The translations under genes and the position numbers were made by a program. The notes under the pieces were generated by a model, which had not been told where the DNA came from, made no database searches, and was given only the letters and a program-made list of their open reading frames with translations. From Gigaspora margarita (lineage: Eukaryota; Glomeromycota; Glomeromycetes; Diversisporales; Gigasporaceae), in contig WTPW01000678.1 of the NCBI GenBank assembly GCA_009809945.1, positions 28,797-92,796 of the forward strand: a stretch of DNA of 64,000 bases. The letters are read 5' to 3'. Positions 11,242 through 22,625 of the stretch are shown here, in pieces (position 1 is the stretch's first letter; each line of letters opens with the position of its first letter).

Positions 11242-12965
11242 TAGAGCTCTGAAGTCTGAGTCCAGTCCAGCCTGGATCTGGTCGAACCCAGACTCAGACC
11301 CAGATTTGAACCATAAATTTTAAAATTTTTGGACCCAGACCTGAACCTGAACCTGAAATACTGGATCTGAACTGGACTCAAATATGATTATAGTTTTAGT
11401 CTGGGTCTAGTTTGAAGTTTGAGAACCTGTTCGGGTCTGGGATTAATGATGCCTAAAGAAAGTATTTTTGCAATAATGAAATCTTGACAATTGATAGAAC
11501 CCTGATGATTGATAAAACCTATAACGAATTGAAACCTATGATGAATTGACAAAACCTATTACATATTGACAAACCCCTTAATGAAACCTCTAATAATTGA
11601 TAAAACATTGGCAACCAATCAGCTAGTAATTAAACAACAAGCTTTTATATAGTTATCTTTAGATATACTAAACCTTAAATTGTTTCAAAAATGATATTTT
11701 ATTATAAATTCTAATTGGCTTTTTTCTTTTTTACTACTTTTGCATATTTAAATATATGTCAAGCTAATTCGGAGTAGTCAAAATTGTGCACATGTTTAAT
11801 TTTTATTAATTCTGAATCAGCTCAACATAGATTCTGAACACATGCAAAAGAAGGAAGAGTCACAAAAATACTTAAAAACCAATGTTTAGATCAACCTTGG
11901 TGCACTAAGGCTGTTTAAAGATGATTTTTTAGTTAATATCACTTTTTCAGAACTCTCAGGAGGGGTAAAGTGAAACAAATATATGAAACAAATATATAAA
12001 AATGAACAAAGGTAGAAAATTTCATTAGCTAATGTAGATTAGATAACTGGCAAGAGTTATCAACTTTTTTGATTGGCTGTTCATTTTTCAGGAGAGAGGT
12101 TGGGGACTTCATCTGAAAAGAGTGATACTAACTAATAATTAATTTCAAACAGTCTTATCGTTATATCACAGTATTATTTCGCTTCTTTAAACATTTAATA
12201 TTATAAATACACTCTCTTTTACTACTACTTTACTTACTTCATCCCATAATCAGTTGGAGTTTAAGTTGGCACTATTGTCTATATTGTTTTATCACTCTTC
12301 CAATTCAACTATTACAATAGTTGTAGTTCATTATTGTGTTCCAGTTTGAAGACCAAGAGGAAGGTCCAAGCTGTAGTTAATTGAATTGATAAGGGAAAAT
12401 ATAAGTATTAGTGCTATCAAGTTTCTGATATACATCAAAGAAGCCATACCTATGACCAAAATCTCTACTCATTTATAAATTGCCTCTTTCGACTAAGCTG
12501 ATCGTAGAGTACATGACATTCTGGATTGTGGAGTGACTTAGAATCCCAAAATATACATAGATAGGTCAGATTAATTATAAAATTACTAAAAATAGAAAGA
12601 TCTGCAGAAAAATATTAAAAATAAGCAAAAATTACTAAAAATAGAAAAGGTCTCCCAAAAATAAGCGAACTAATACCTGACCTATCTATATATATTTTGA
12701 GGTCCTAGCAACTTACTATTTCCTGGTCTCAATACATTTGCTATAATGATTTGGTTATTGTGATGTTGGATTGGGTTCCAGACTTTTAGATTGGACTCAA
12801 ACTTTTGAACTGGACTCAAACCAGACTCAAAACAAGCCAAAAGATTGATATTTGAACCCAGACCAGACTGAGTTTAAATAGTTTGAGTTCAAGTCCTGTT
12901 CGAATTTTGAACTAGACTCAGACTTGTCTAGAGTCTGGCTCCAGTTTGAGTCTGTTGGAGCCCTA
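11242..12965. mobile_element. hAT-like element with CCAGACTC subterminal repeats
   Basis: The ends TAGAGCTCTGA and the inverse of TAGGGCTCCAA are flanked by CATTTAGG (11234-11241) and CATTTAGA (12966-12973), a 7/8 match of hAT size. Both ends (11250-11450 and 12770-12960) are built of degenerate GGACCCAGACTC or GACTCAAACC units. The interior has ATTGATAAAACC repeats, an inverted pair at 11908-11953 and 12113-12155, and a small MITE at 12541-12706. No transposase is seen. Confidence 0.65.
12541..12706. mobile_element. MITE family C, copy 1 (~165 bp)
   Basis: TIRs of about 28 bp containing ATATAGATAGGTCAG flank an interior with ATTACTAAAAATAGAAA and AGATCTGCAGA. The second copy is at 48396-48561 with the same ends. 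It is nested in the hAT-like element 11242-12965. Confidence 0.7.
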
Positions 12966-12973
12966 CATTTAGA

Positions 12974-13480
12974 TATTATTATTGGGTTGTACATTTCAGT
13001 ATTGTTTCTTCTTCTGTCATTGGAGTTAACTATTAGTACTTTTTTTTGTAGATTTTATGCTAGTTTTTCATAAGTAATTTAATTTTTTTCTTTATTTTTT
13101 TTTTGTGCTTTGCTTCTTTTGTTTCATTACTTATTCTTTCACATTTTCTTTTGGTAGGCTATGTTGTACAATTTTGTTATTTTTCATTTTCTCTAGTGGG
13201 CCTTGTAATCATTAGTATTGTCTAGCTTGTGTTGTTGGTATGTCTATTTAGGTTTCACTAGGTTGTGAATTTTGGTATCATTCCTTTCTCTTGTAGACTT
13301 CATACTGATTTTTTTAAGTATAATTTTTTTGATTTTTTTTTGTTTTTGGCTTGTTTGTCACTCATTTTTTTTATATTTTCTTTGTTAAATCTGCTTTGGT
13401 ACTATATAGTTTTCTTTATTTTGATATTATACTATTGGTGCTTCTTAAGTGGTTTATTGTCCATTTTGTATTTGTATTAA
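12974..13480. repeat. Pyrimidine-rich long repeats, right part
   Basis: Continuation of 10920-11233. Phrases such as CATTACTTATTCTTT, TTTTGGTAGGCT and TAGACTTCATACTGATTTTT recur every ~200-250 bases. A 71-codon hydrophobic frame at 13265-13480 is a by-product of T-richness. Confidence 0.5.
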
Positions 13481-13481
13481 T

Positions 13482-13970
13482 GCTAGAGTAGAACATAAGG
13501 ATAGATGTTAGAGTAGATAGATTTTAGAGTTGAGCAGATGTATGGTATAGGTGTTAGAATAGTCACTAGAGTAGCTTTATGTTTAGAGTTAGTGTACGTA
13601 TACTTTTTGGTTAGAGTTATAATAAAATAAATTGTACTTACTGTGTAGATTCAAATTAAGTTCTGAGGCATTATTTCTAAGTTTAGTCTAAATTAAGCTA
13701 AATTTAGACTAAAATTCTATTACAAGTAATCACATGATTCCAGCCTCAATTGGAGGGGTCAGTATTTTATGTGGCCCTGAAAATCTCATCTTCATTCTAG
13801 TGCTTTTCATTCCAGTTTCTTTCTTTAACAGTAGCCAAGGATATTTTTCCTTTAGTATAACCTGTTTTGGCTAACTTTTTTTGATTAAATACTATATTTA
13901 TGCTGGCTTTGTCATGCTCTTTCCTATTGTTAACCTCATTTTGATAACAATAGTTGAGGCTATTTATTTT
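13482..13970. other. Gene-free stretch, possible left part of a retroelement fossil
   Basis: 13490-13620 has AGAGTAGA-type short repeats. 13660-13970 is less AT-rich than its surroundings and may belong with the gag-like fossil beyond the TIR element at 13971-15002. That link is weak. Confidence 0.3.
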
Positions 13971-15002
13971 ATTAATGGTTAGGATTTTACTATACTACTA
14001 GTAGTACATTGTACTACATTGTAACAGTTTTTAAATGTAAATTTCTAGAAATTTAAAAAATAAACTATCTTTTTAAATAATATATTCTACTTTATTGAAG
14101 TAATCATAATATGTACCAATTGTTAAAATAGCTTTTACTGCTATTTCTGATTTTATATAATATTTTTTTGTCTAGAAAATTTAGTAAAAACAAATTTTTA
14201 TATAGTATTTACTAGTTACTTTATAAACTTTAAACATTATTTAAAAATATTTTATTATATAATTTTTTAAAATTTTAATAAAAGTTATAAAAATAAGTGT
14301 TCTGATTATAATAAAATTAAAATTATTTAAATTAATATAATATATAACAAATAATTTAATTTAAAATTTTTACTGACTTTTACTGTTAAATATTTATTTA
14401 GATTTTACATATAAAATTAGATGAAATTTTTTTTAAATTTTAAAGTTATATAAATTTTGATAAATTTGTTTATCTTTATAAATTTTAATAAATTAAAATT
14501 AAATACTAAATCTCTGCACTTTTTATTAATAATTTTAGAAAATATATTAAACAAAAAAATTTTTAAATCTTGGCTAAAAATCAAAGACCTCATATAAATT
14601 ACTAAAAATAGTAATAATTTTCTATTATTGTTGCACAAAGCTTATATTATAAGTTAAAATTTTTATTATATAACTAATTATAATTTTTTAACTATTACTT
14701 ATTTAAATCTTTTTTATATAACAAACTATTATTTTATAAAATTTATTAATAACTTTAAAACTATAGTTGCTTTAAATAGTGTACTACTAGCAATACATCA
14801 AAATTTGCCAAAAGTAACTGTTTAAAAAAATTTTTTTCTTAACAACATTATTAATAATATAAAAAAACACAACCAAGCTATTCTTGTATATTTTCAGATT
14901 TTTGTATATAAAAATTATTTAAATTTATAATTTTTTAGATTTTTAATTTATTTTTTTAACTGTACTACCAGTAGTACAAAAAGTGAAATGCTAACCATTA
15001 AT
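13971..15002. mobile_element. ~1.03-kb TIR element (ATTAATGGTTAG ends)
   Basis: The ends ATTAATGGTTAGGATTTTAC and the inverse of ATTAATGGTTAGCATTTCAC each carry a CTACTAGTAGTACA-type palindrome. The interior is extremely AT-rich; short ORFs in it show no family signature. ATTAAT at both ends may be TIR or target duplication. It is non-autonomous. Confidence 0.7.
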
Positions 15003-16560
15003 ACAACTCATCTTTGTAGATTCTTGAAGAAATGAATGTCTCTTGCTTATTCTTTTCAATGTCAATTTCATTCTGATAATAATAGGAAAGGCCAGGTGAA
15101 GTAGATGTTGATAATTGGTTATCAATAGACACATTATATTTGTATTTTGGTTTTTTATTATGCTTTCTAGGCTTTTTGTCCTCTTTATTCTTTGGTTTAC
15201 TTATTGAAACCTTCTTTTGTACTTTATTATCTAGGGCAACCTCAATAAAGAATCAATGAGCTTTATTTCCTTTTCTGCACTTGCTTTTCCTTTATTATCA
15301 TTAGCTTTACTCTGGATAGTAGTCGTACTGATTTTATCTCATAATAACTTGCTCTTTCTTGGTGAAATTAGATGAAGTCAATTGTTATTATCATTTTATT
15401 TTTTGATGATCACAGCTATATATGAGGATGAAATTATTTTGGGTTCTAAAACCTGAAATAAAAATTTGAAGACAAAATTGGTTTGATCTATTTTACTTGA
15501 AAGACAAAATTATTTGATACATTTTTTGAATAGATGAAATTATAAGAAACATATCTATATAAATTTATTTGCTCTTTCTTATAAAAATTTTTAATTTTCT
15601 CTAATAAAAATGAAATAGGCCTTTTTCAAATATCAATTTCAGGGGTATCACTAATTACAGCCTCTTCTACTAGAACTTCATCATAGATAAGGCAGGCTTA
15701 GAGTGCATATTACTTGGGTTATTATTGTGTAAAGGTTGTTATTGAGAGATTCACAGGGTAATTTATCTGGGGCATTTGTTGAGAAAAAGATACTGAATTT
15801 ACAACATTCCAAATTGGTGCCAGTTTGTATCTTGCTAATTCACTTTTGAAGGTCACTTCACAAACCTGAGCCTTATCAATGACTTCTGCAATGTTCTGAG
15901 CATAAAAATTTCCATGTTTATTGCTAAGTTAGGATGAAGTCCCTTCATAAACATTTGGACCTTTGGTCTTTCATAATATTGATTCCCAACCTTTTCCAAT
16001 TGGTGAAGTGGCACAGACATATCCAAAGCATGTTGCTCCACATTTTCTTCAGGGCCTTGATGGCAATTCAACAACTCCAAATTCCAATGGCTATTAATGC
16101 CAGGGTACAAAAATCCAAAAGAAATTAATGTACAAAGCTTTGCTCTTGAGAATCATTATTGTCCCAATAATGAATTCCTTTCTTTTGTTCTTCCCACCAA
16201 AGTGCAGCCAAACAAGACAAATGGGCACCTGCTACCCTGAGCCTTCTTATTCTTAGAATATTGTTTGCCTCAAAGGCCCAATTAATTAAATCCACCATTC
16301 TATTGAGTCTTGGTTACTTCCTACAAAAGTCAGGATTTTCAGTAAATCTATTTCTACTTGGAGTTCCCGGGGATGCACCAAAACGTTTGCTATGGCCTGT
16401 AAAAATTGAGTAAAGTGTTCATTATTACTATATATTCCCTTATTGTTCTTCGAATTAATCATATTATTTTAACTAAGTACGATTTTTATTATAAGAAGTG
16501 TGGGGTTAAAAGGATCAATCCACACAACTGGCAACAAATGTTACGATCAATTGAGAAAGC
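15003..16560 (-). pseudogene. LTR-retrotransposon gag-like fossil
   Basis: On the minus strand an open stretch at 15853-16110 reads as a gag/capsid-type segment (HALDMSVPLHQLEK, PKVQMFMKGLHPNLAI). Neighbouring frames continue the resemblance over roughly 15.6-16.4 kb. Low AT relative to its surroundings also suggests former coding DNA. No reverse transcriptase, integrase or LTR pair is recognisable. It is an old, broken remnant with several breaks. Confidence 0.6.
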
Positions 16561-16892
16561 TTGAAGAAATTGTGCCGGTTTAATTCGATCGTAAACAATA
16601 GTGATTAAGGTTGAATGTGTTAAAACTATAAACTAACACACATAGTTTCGGGTTGTAAGTAGGGTTCGTATTGAGCCGGGTTAAGTCCGACCCGACCCGG
16701 GCCCGACCTGCAAATTTACAAGTCTGGGCCTAGATTTTTAGGCCCAGGATCAATTTGGGGCCAATACCGGGTTAGCCAAAAGTCATGGGCCGGGCTTAAG
16801 CCCGGTCAGCCCGTTAAAAAACAATAGCAAATTTTAAAATCGGGCCGGTTTTGGGCCTAAATTTTCAAACCCGTAAAAAACCCTAATAAATT

Positions 16893-17539
16893 TGGGTAAT
16901 GGACTAGGAAAACAACTCATACAGGGGGGTCCCCAAAATTCCGGGTCGGAATGCATCGGAACATTGGTCGGATAGGCCGGAATTGATCAATTTTGCCCAC
17001 GATCACTAAGAATTTTACTAATGAAACCATAGTCGTTCATTAAGTAAAAAATGCCCAGCTGATAATTTTACTATAGTTCCTGTTAACCGAAATAGCCAAC
17101 CCTAACCCTAACCCGACCCTAACCATGACGCATTCCGGCCATTCCGACCCGGAAATTTAGGGATCCTCCTGTAAAATTCCTAGGAAAACCCATCTCTGAA
17201 GGGGATTTTCCATTTTGAGAAAATAGCGATTAATTGTTTGTGTTACCTAAAATTTACCCCTGAATTTTTTGTTTATTTTTAGATATCAATTACTAAATAA
17301 ACCATTTCATGTGATTATCAAACACCGATTGACCAATCTAATTGATTGTAAATCTATTTTTAGAACACGATCGTTAAAAGTTGGTTTACATTCAAGTTAA
17401 AATATCTCGATAAATTATTATATTAATGTAGAGTAAAAAGTGAAATACATATAGATATAAACCGGAACTTTAATTTGAATCAAAAATCTCGAAATTGATA
17501 AAAAAGTGTCAGAGATGGGTTTTCCTAGTCCATTACCCA
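16893..17539. mobile_element. MITE-1 nested in the GC-rich element
   Basis: The ends TGGGTAATGGACTAGGAAAA and their exact inverse form a perfect 21-bp TIR. The inner sequence TAGGAAAACCCATCTCTGA (17190-17209) pairs with its inverse at 17511-17529, so the original TIR was longer and was split on the left by MITE-2. Confidence 0.8.
16921..17172. mobile_element. MITE-2 (252 bp) nested in MITE-1
   Basis: TIRs of about 34 bp: ACAGGGGGGTCCCC and the inverse of ACAGGAGGATCCCT, followed by CCGGGTCGGAATG on both sides. A CTAGGAAAAC direct repeat flanks it at a short distance. The interior carries CCCTAACCCTAACCC at about 17099-17113. Confidence 0.8.
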
Positions 17540-17760
17540 TTTGGGCAAGTTTGGGCCGGGCTTACAAAATAATCAGGCCCGTGAAAACCGGCCCGACCTG
17601 ACCCAATACGGACCCTAGTGTAAGGTTTCTCATTATTAATATAAATCAATACATCGAATTAATACGATAATACTAATACTAAATACTATCTACAATCGTT
17701 AACTCTGTGCACTATCCTCTTCTTCATGAGATGAAACTAAACCCTTATATAGTTTAATTC

Positions 17761-17880
17761 GTATGGGAGATTTAATCACTCGTTTGGAGATTCGATCACT
17801 CGCTTGGGGTTTTGATCTCCCGTTTGGAGATTTGATCACCCGTTTGGAAATTCGATAACCCGTTTGGAGATTCATTCACC
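17761..17880 (+). repeat. 20-bp minisatellite, six copies in exact phase
   Basis: Six successive 20-mers of type CGTTTGGAGATTTGATCACC run from 17761 to 17880 without length variation. Each differs at a few positions. They lie between the GC-rich element and the chromovirus remnant. Confidence 0.9.
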
Positions 17881-17939
17881 CGACACATACCATAACGTTA
17901 AAATAATAATACTAACTAAAAGTCAAAAATTGAGCATAA

Positions 17940-18110
17940 CACAAGGCGTAGGACCGATTTCCCGGTCACATGACTTTCCGGCACTTATGATATTACGACA
18001 TACGGCATTACGGCACCTAATATTTACGGTGATTAAATGCAATGCCGTAATTAATTCTACCGCATGGTAAAATCCGTAATACTGTAATTCAGTAATTTCT
18101 ACCACCAACA
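17940..18110. repeat. TTACGGCA-type short-repeat island
   Basis: Degenerate units such as ATTACGGCAC, ATACGGCATT and TGCCGTAATT occur in both orientations. It resembles the subterminal-repeat islands elsewhere, but clear element ends were not found. Confidence 0.5.
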
Positions 18111-18129
18111 ATGCCTTGACATGACCCAG

Positions 18130-18897
18130 ACTCCTAATCGATCGTCAGTGGGAAAATAAAGGACGAACTGTCAATCGCCAGAAGCGATACAAAAAGAACG
18201 CAGACCAATTTCGCCAAGAACATCCACCTTACAAAGGCTTGGTTGTTACGGCGGAATATCCACGTTTAGCCTGTCCTTATCCCATTCCCATAAAATCCAC
18301 TCACTTATCATTATTAGCACACTACACTCCTAACAGCATTCCCAGAAGGTAGCCAGAACCACCACCGCCAGTTGTGATTAATAGAGATAATAAGTTTGAG
18401 GCTAATGAAATAATAGACTCTTAACTTATTCGAAGAAAACTACATTACCAGGTCGATTGGAAAGGTTTTTACACTGGTGGAAGGTCATGGGAACCAGAAG
18501 AAAATGTAGCCAACGCGCAAGAAGTAGTGGAAGACTTTCATCATAACAGATAATAAGCCAAAGCCAAAGCCACGTAAAAACGCACAAAAGGGAAGGGCTT
18601 GGGGAAGATAACTGTCACGACCTCGCTCACATGATCTCGGGATCGAAGACGATTAACTGAGTGATCGATCATATTCGAATCAAGGATGCAATCCAGAATG
18701 AAGGCATAAGATAGTAATTAGTAGATTGATGCGCATTATAAATGTAATTAGTCATCGGTAGTATACATATGAGAATATAGAAGAGATAAATCGTTAGTTA
18801 ATATAAAGAATGTTGTAATACGACTACAGTTTGCTTAATAAAACTTCACTTGCCCTTGAATTCTGAATCAAAATTATGTCTGTTACACCTTATTTTT
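18130..18897 (+). mobile_element. Chromovirus (Ty3) 3' end: chromodomain plus 3' LTR
   Basis: 18360-18555 encodes a chromodomain-type segment with YQVDWKGF and SWEPEENV, which in chromoviruses closes the integrase. Upstream, 18130-18350 fits the integrase tail. A purine-rich tract precedes a probable 3' LTR at 18613-18897 (starts TGTCACGACC, ends TGTTACA, with an AATAAA-like signal). The 5' part and 5' LTR are missing. It is a truncated, broken fossil. Confidence 0.75.
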
Positions 18898-19400
18898 CAT
18901 CCTATATATTTCATCCTTAGCATCGGCTATAAAAACCGAAGACTGATTACCCTCCAACTTGTTTTAAATATCGGAGGCTGATTTGTATATTTTGACCAGT
19001 GATTAATTTGTCGAATAACGATTCTTTTTTTAAAATTTCCAAGTTAGTCATGTTGTGATTATGTTGGGAAAGTGATCTAAATCTTGAATTTAGATTATTT
19101 TATTTGTAATTACCACATTACAATTTTAACTAAGCAGACATCAGCATCTTTTAGCTAATTATATGATATCACATATCCCAACCCAAGACAGATGATGTCT
19201 GAAGCCGTGTCTGATGCTTTGTCTGACTGAAATTAGTGGGTTCTCCTGAAATTAGGTCTGGTCAGGTGCGATTTCAGTATTATTTCAAACAAACGGACAC
19301 ATATGCGTGCGCTTATTCATCAGCAATTATTTTTTGTAATAAATGCACGTTCATGCGTTATTAAGGAAATAGCCAATGAAGTTCAAGAATTAATTTTTTT
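18898..19400. other. Distal upstream region of the oxidase gene
   Basis: No gene is seen. It contains a short GACTGATT repeat (18938-18975) and CAGACATCAGCATC / GATGTCTGAAGCC, a loose inverted pair at about 19135-19215. Confidence 0.45.
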
Positions 19401-19403
19401 GCA

Positions 19404-19595
19404 GTCAGATAAAAAATGTTGTAATACGTTTTGTACCTTATCAGATTCTTGAAAATAATTCGTACGTACGTTATCAGAATTTAGTGGTATAACAAAATTC
19501 TATAATGCGTAAATATGTACGTACGTACATACATACATTATCAGATTTTATTGTCATACAAATGCATCAATATTTACGTACGTACCTTATCAGAT
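19404..19595 (-). promoter_or_regulatory. Cluster of GATA-type (ATCWGATAA) sites with TACGTACGTA palindromes
   Basis: TTATCAGAT, the exact reverse complement of ATCTGATAA, occurs at 19438-19446, 19538-19546 and 19587-19595. One-mismatch versions are at 19471-19479 and, on the + strand, 19404-19412 (GTCAGATAA). Three copies are immediately preceded by TACGTACGTA-like palindromes. ATCWGATAA is the published binding site of the fungal iron-responsive GATA repressors (URBS1, SREA, Fep1). The cluster lies 570-760 bp upstream of the oxidase ATG. Function here is inferred. Confidence 0.55.
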
Positions 19596-20104
19596 TCTAA
19601 TTTCTTAGTTGATCAAATTATGCTCTATATAGTTCTTGAGTTAATCTATATTTGCAATTAGGAATACGTGTGTGATGTAAATTTCCTAGTACTTGTAATA
19701 CGTAAAAGAAAAAAAATTATTTATCAAAGCCAAAATGGATACAAATTCTGTGATATAATAAACATTACAATATGTTTCATATTTTTTTTATTTTTGTTCT
19801 GATGATTGATGATTTGATCTAATAATAGAAAACATAGATAGAATCTTTGAGCGAAAATTCTTTTTGTACTTCAGGAGATAAACATAGAAATAAAACAACA
19901 AAAAAGTATATTCAATGTTATCATAATTTAGCGCACAAAATACAAAATTAGATCTGAAAACAATATGTTGTTCACAATAATATTATATCAAAAATTTTTT
20001 TAAACTTTCTACATCTGTTATGTAAGATAAAATCAAAATTATTACTGATGGAGAAAGGATGTGTTTTTTTAGCATGCAGATGGAAAGTCATATATCATTT
20101 TACT

Positions 20105-20112
20105 TATATAAA
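20105..20112 (+). promoter_or_regulatory. TATA box of the oxidase gene
   Basis: TATATAAA lies 54 bases upstream of the chosen ATG, followed by a pyrimidine-rich stretch. This is a reasonable position for a fungal core promoter with a short leader. Confidence 0.5.
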
Positions 20113-20166
20113 CTTGTTTTTTTCACGCCAGTTCACTTTATCGTGTCCTCAACTTCTTGATCAAAA

Positions 20167-22289
20167 ATGATTTTAATGAAAAATCTGATGTTGGTTTCTA
20201 TTTTAACGTTTTCATTACTTTTATCACTACCTTCATCATTCCCAAAGAATTTTTCATCGTACACTAGCCACTTAAACAAAAGGCATGATGCAAAAGTTTA
20301 TGACATTATTATCTCAAAAGAAAAATTGGCTCCTGACGGTTTTACTCGGGAGATGTACACTATAAATGGTCAATTTCTCGGTCCTCTCATTGAAGTTAAT
20401 AAAGGTGACACTTTAGTTCTTAATGTCTATAATGATTTAGAAGATGAGACATCGATTCATTCACATGGAATGTTTCAACGTGGGACTCCTTGGTACGATG
20501 GTGTTCCTGGACAAACACAGCGCGGCATTCCATCAAAAAAATCATTTGCCTACGAATTTAAAGTGAACCAAAGCGGGACTTACTGGTAGTAAGTTGTCCT
20601 TATAAATAATCATGCGAACTGACTAATATATAAATATAATTTTTAAATAACACGAATGTTAAAAAAAAAAAAAAACAGCCATTCACATTCGAATGCTCAA
20701 TATATAGAAGGAATTGTTGGTCCCCTTATAGCTTACGATCCAGATGATCCTTATCTCGAAGATTATGATGATGAAATTATAGTACTACTACAAGATTGGT
20801 ATCATAATGATTCGAAGACCTTGTTGACTGCATTCATGAATCCTGCAAACGTAAATGGAAATGAACCAACACCCGATAATGGTCTGATTAATGGAAAGAA
20901 TTCTTACAACTGCTCTTGGGCACCAGCAGGTAGCAAATGCGTTAGTGATGCGCCATTAGCACTTTTTAAATTTGTTCAAGGAAAGAGGTACAGAATTAGA
21001 ATTATCAATACAAGGTTAAGTTTCTTAAAAATTTTTTTTGTTTTGAATTATTGGCATAAATTATTTATTTATTTGTTGATTTGTTTGTTTTCCATTAGTG
21101 CTTTTGCCGAATTTATTTTTTCAATTGATGAGCATCCTATGGATGTTATTGAAGTTGAGGGGATGATGACCAAGCGTCACACAATTCATCGTCTCCCTAT
21201 TAACATAGCCCAACGTTATTCTGTCATTATAACAGCTAATCAAACTATAGGCAAATATTGGATGCGCTCGGAAATGGAAACCACTTGTCTCGCCACTCAA
21301 TCAGATCAGCTAAATCCTCTCGTAAAAGCCATTGTTGAATATGAAGGTTATGATAATGATGGTGATCCAAAATCGGTTGCTTGGGCTGAAGCCCCCGAAA
21401 ATTGTGTAGATTTGGATTCATCAAATCTGAAACCTTACAAAGAACAAAATATTCCAGATGTTGACTATAAGTTAACAATAGATGTTAATTTCCACCCAGA
21501 TAATAATGGTATCGTCAGAGGATACATAAACAATTCAACATATATATTGGATGCAAAATATCCTACACTTTATAAAGTATTCAATAATGTGAATGAATAC
21601 ACAGCAGATCAAAATGTTTACATAATTGAGAAAAATAAAGTTGTTGATATTATTTTGTCAAGTAAGAAATATACAAAATTATTTTATAAATAATTGAGTT
21701 ATAAATAATTGAGTTATAATTAATAAAGTTTGATATATTATTATTTTGACCATTTAGATAATGATACTGGTATACATCCATTCCATTTGGTATGTATACG
21801 ATACTTAAAATATGTATATATATACTGAATGTGTATTTATCATACCAAATAATATTAATTAATATTATCAGCACGGTCATGTATTTTGGGTACTTGGTAT
21901 TGGTCAAAATGGCACAAGTCCAGATTATAAATTTTTAAATACCAAAGATCCGGTACAACGTGATACTGTAACTGTTCCTGCTCAAGGGTACGTTAATTAG
22001 TTAACTTAAATTTGTCGGTTTCTGTTTACAGTAATAATAGTTAAGATGTTTTGATTTTTGCTACCAGATGGGCTGTCCTTCGATTTGTGTCAGATAACCC
22101 TGGCGTATGGGGATTTCACTGTCATATTGAAGTAATTTCATAATAACTTATCATTCAAAATTTTCATTACATTGTAATTACTTTGACTCTAACATAATAT
22201 TATATTTTTAGTGGCATGTACAGTCAGGATTAGTTATGGAATTCGTCACCCAACCAGATAAAATCAGAGAATTAAAAGCGCCTTATGAA
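20167..22289 (+). CDS. Secreted multicopper oxidase (laccase/ferroxidase family), seven exons
   Basis: Oxidises a phenolic or metal substrate while reducing O2 to water. Exons read: 20167-20588, 20679-21014, 21099-21661, 21758-21789, 21872-21987, 22068-22131, 22212-22289; all introns are GT-AG, 80-96 nt; product ~536 aa. All four copper motifs are present: HSHG (98-101), WYHSH (140-144), HPFHLHGH (447-454) and HCHIEWH (507-513), with Leu518 as the likely type-1 axial residue. A hydrophobic signal peptide covers residues ~1-24, with a KR pair at ~38-39. No C-terminal membrane helix is seen, unlike yeast Fet3, so it is probably secreted. Exon 4 is only 32 bp. The C-terminus reads KNQRIKSAL-stop; the next frame gives a more family-like [14 protein letters not shown], suggesting a one-base change in an A5 run at 22260-22264. 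Ferroxidase versus laccase activity cannot be decided from the motifs. Confidence 0.93.
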
Positions 22290-22625
22290 TGGAAACAGTT
22301 GTAACAATTGTGCAAATGATTATAAGAGAATCAAATGAAAATGCTTTAGAGGCTAGATTAATGATGTTCAGAAGTTGTTCGACATTTGCTTTTTGAATAG
22401 TTTAATTGGTTAATTTAAAAATTGAGTTGATACGCATATATCAAAAATACATTACTTAATACATACCATATTTTAGTATAATAGCATTTACTTGCGTGTA
22501 TATGCATATTATGTGTGCGCATGTGAATTATTTTTAGTATATACATGGTTATTATTTTGTTATTTTTAGAAGATTCGATTTTTTAAATAACGCCCATGTC
22601 CTCTATTTACGAAAATATGGTACAG
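22290..22625. other. 3' flank of the oxidase gene
   Basis: Probable 3' UTR and spacer. 22558-22625 contains GAAGATTCGATTTTTTAAAT and a TACGAAAATATGGTACAGTA patch resembling 30255-30325, so the edge of a related TIR element may lie here. Confidence 0.4.

Larger units (their letters stand above)
16661..17619. mobile_element. GC-rich TIR element with GGCCCGAC subterminal repeats
   Basis: The ends TAGGGTTCGTATTGAGCC and the inverse of TAGGGTCCGTATTGGGTC match. Just inside, 16680-16870 and 17545-17610 are packed with GGCCCGACCCGG-like units. The flanks TTGTAAG and GTGTAAG are a near-repeat, compatible with a decayed hAT-type duplication. Local GC is far above the neighbourhood. A younger TIR element (16893-17539) sits inside it. 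Confidence 0.6.

Noticed and set aside
20656-21693. Single 345-codon ORF as a gene start
   Set aside because: It begins within intron 1 poly-A and reads through introns 2 and 3; the spliced model restores the copper motifs.
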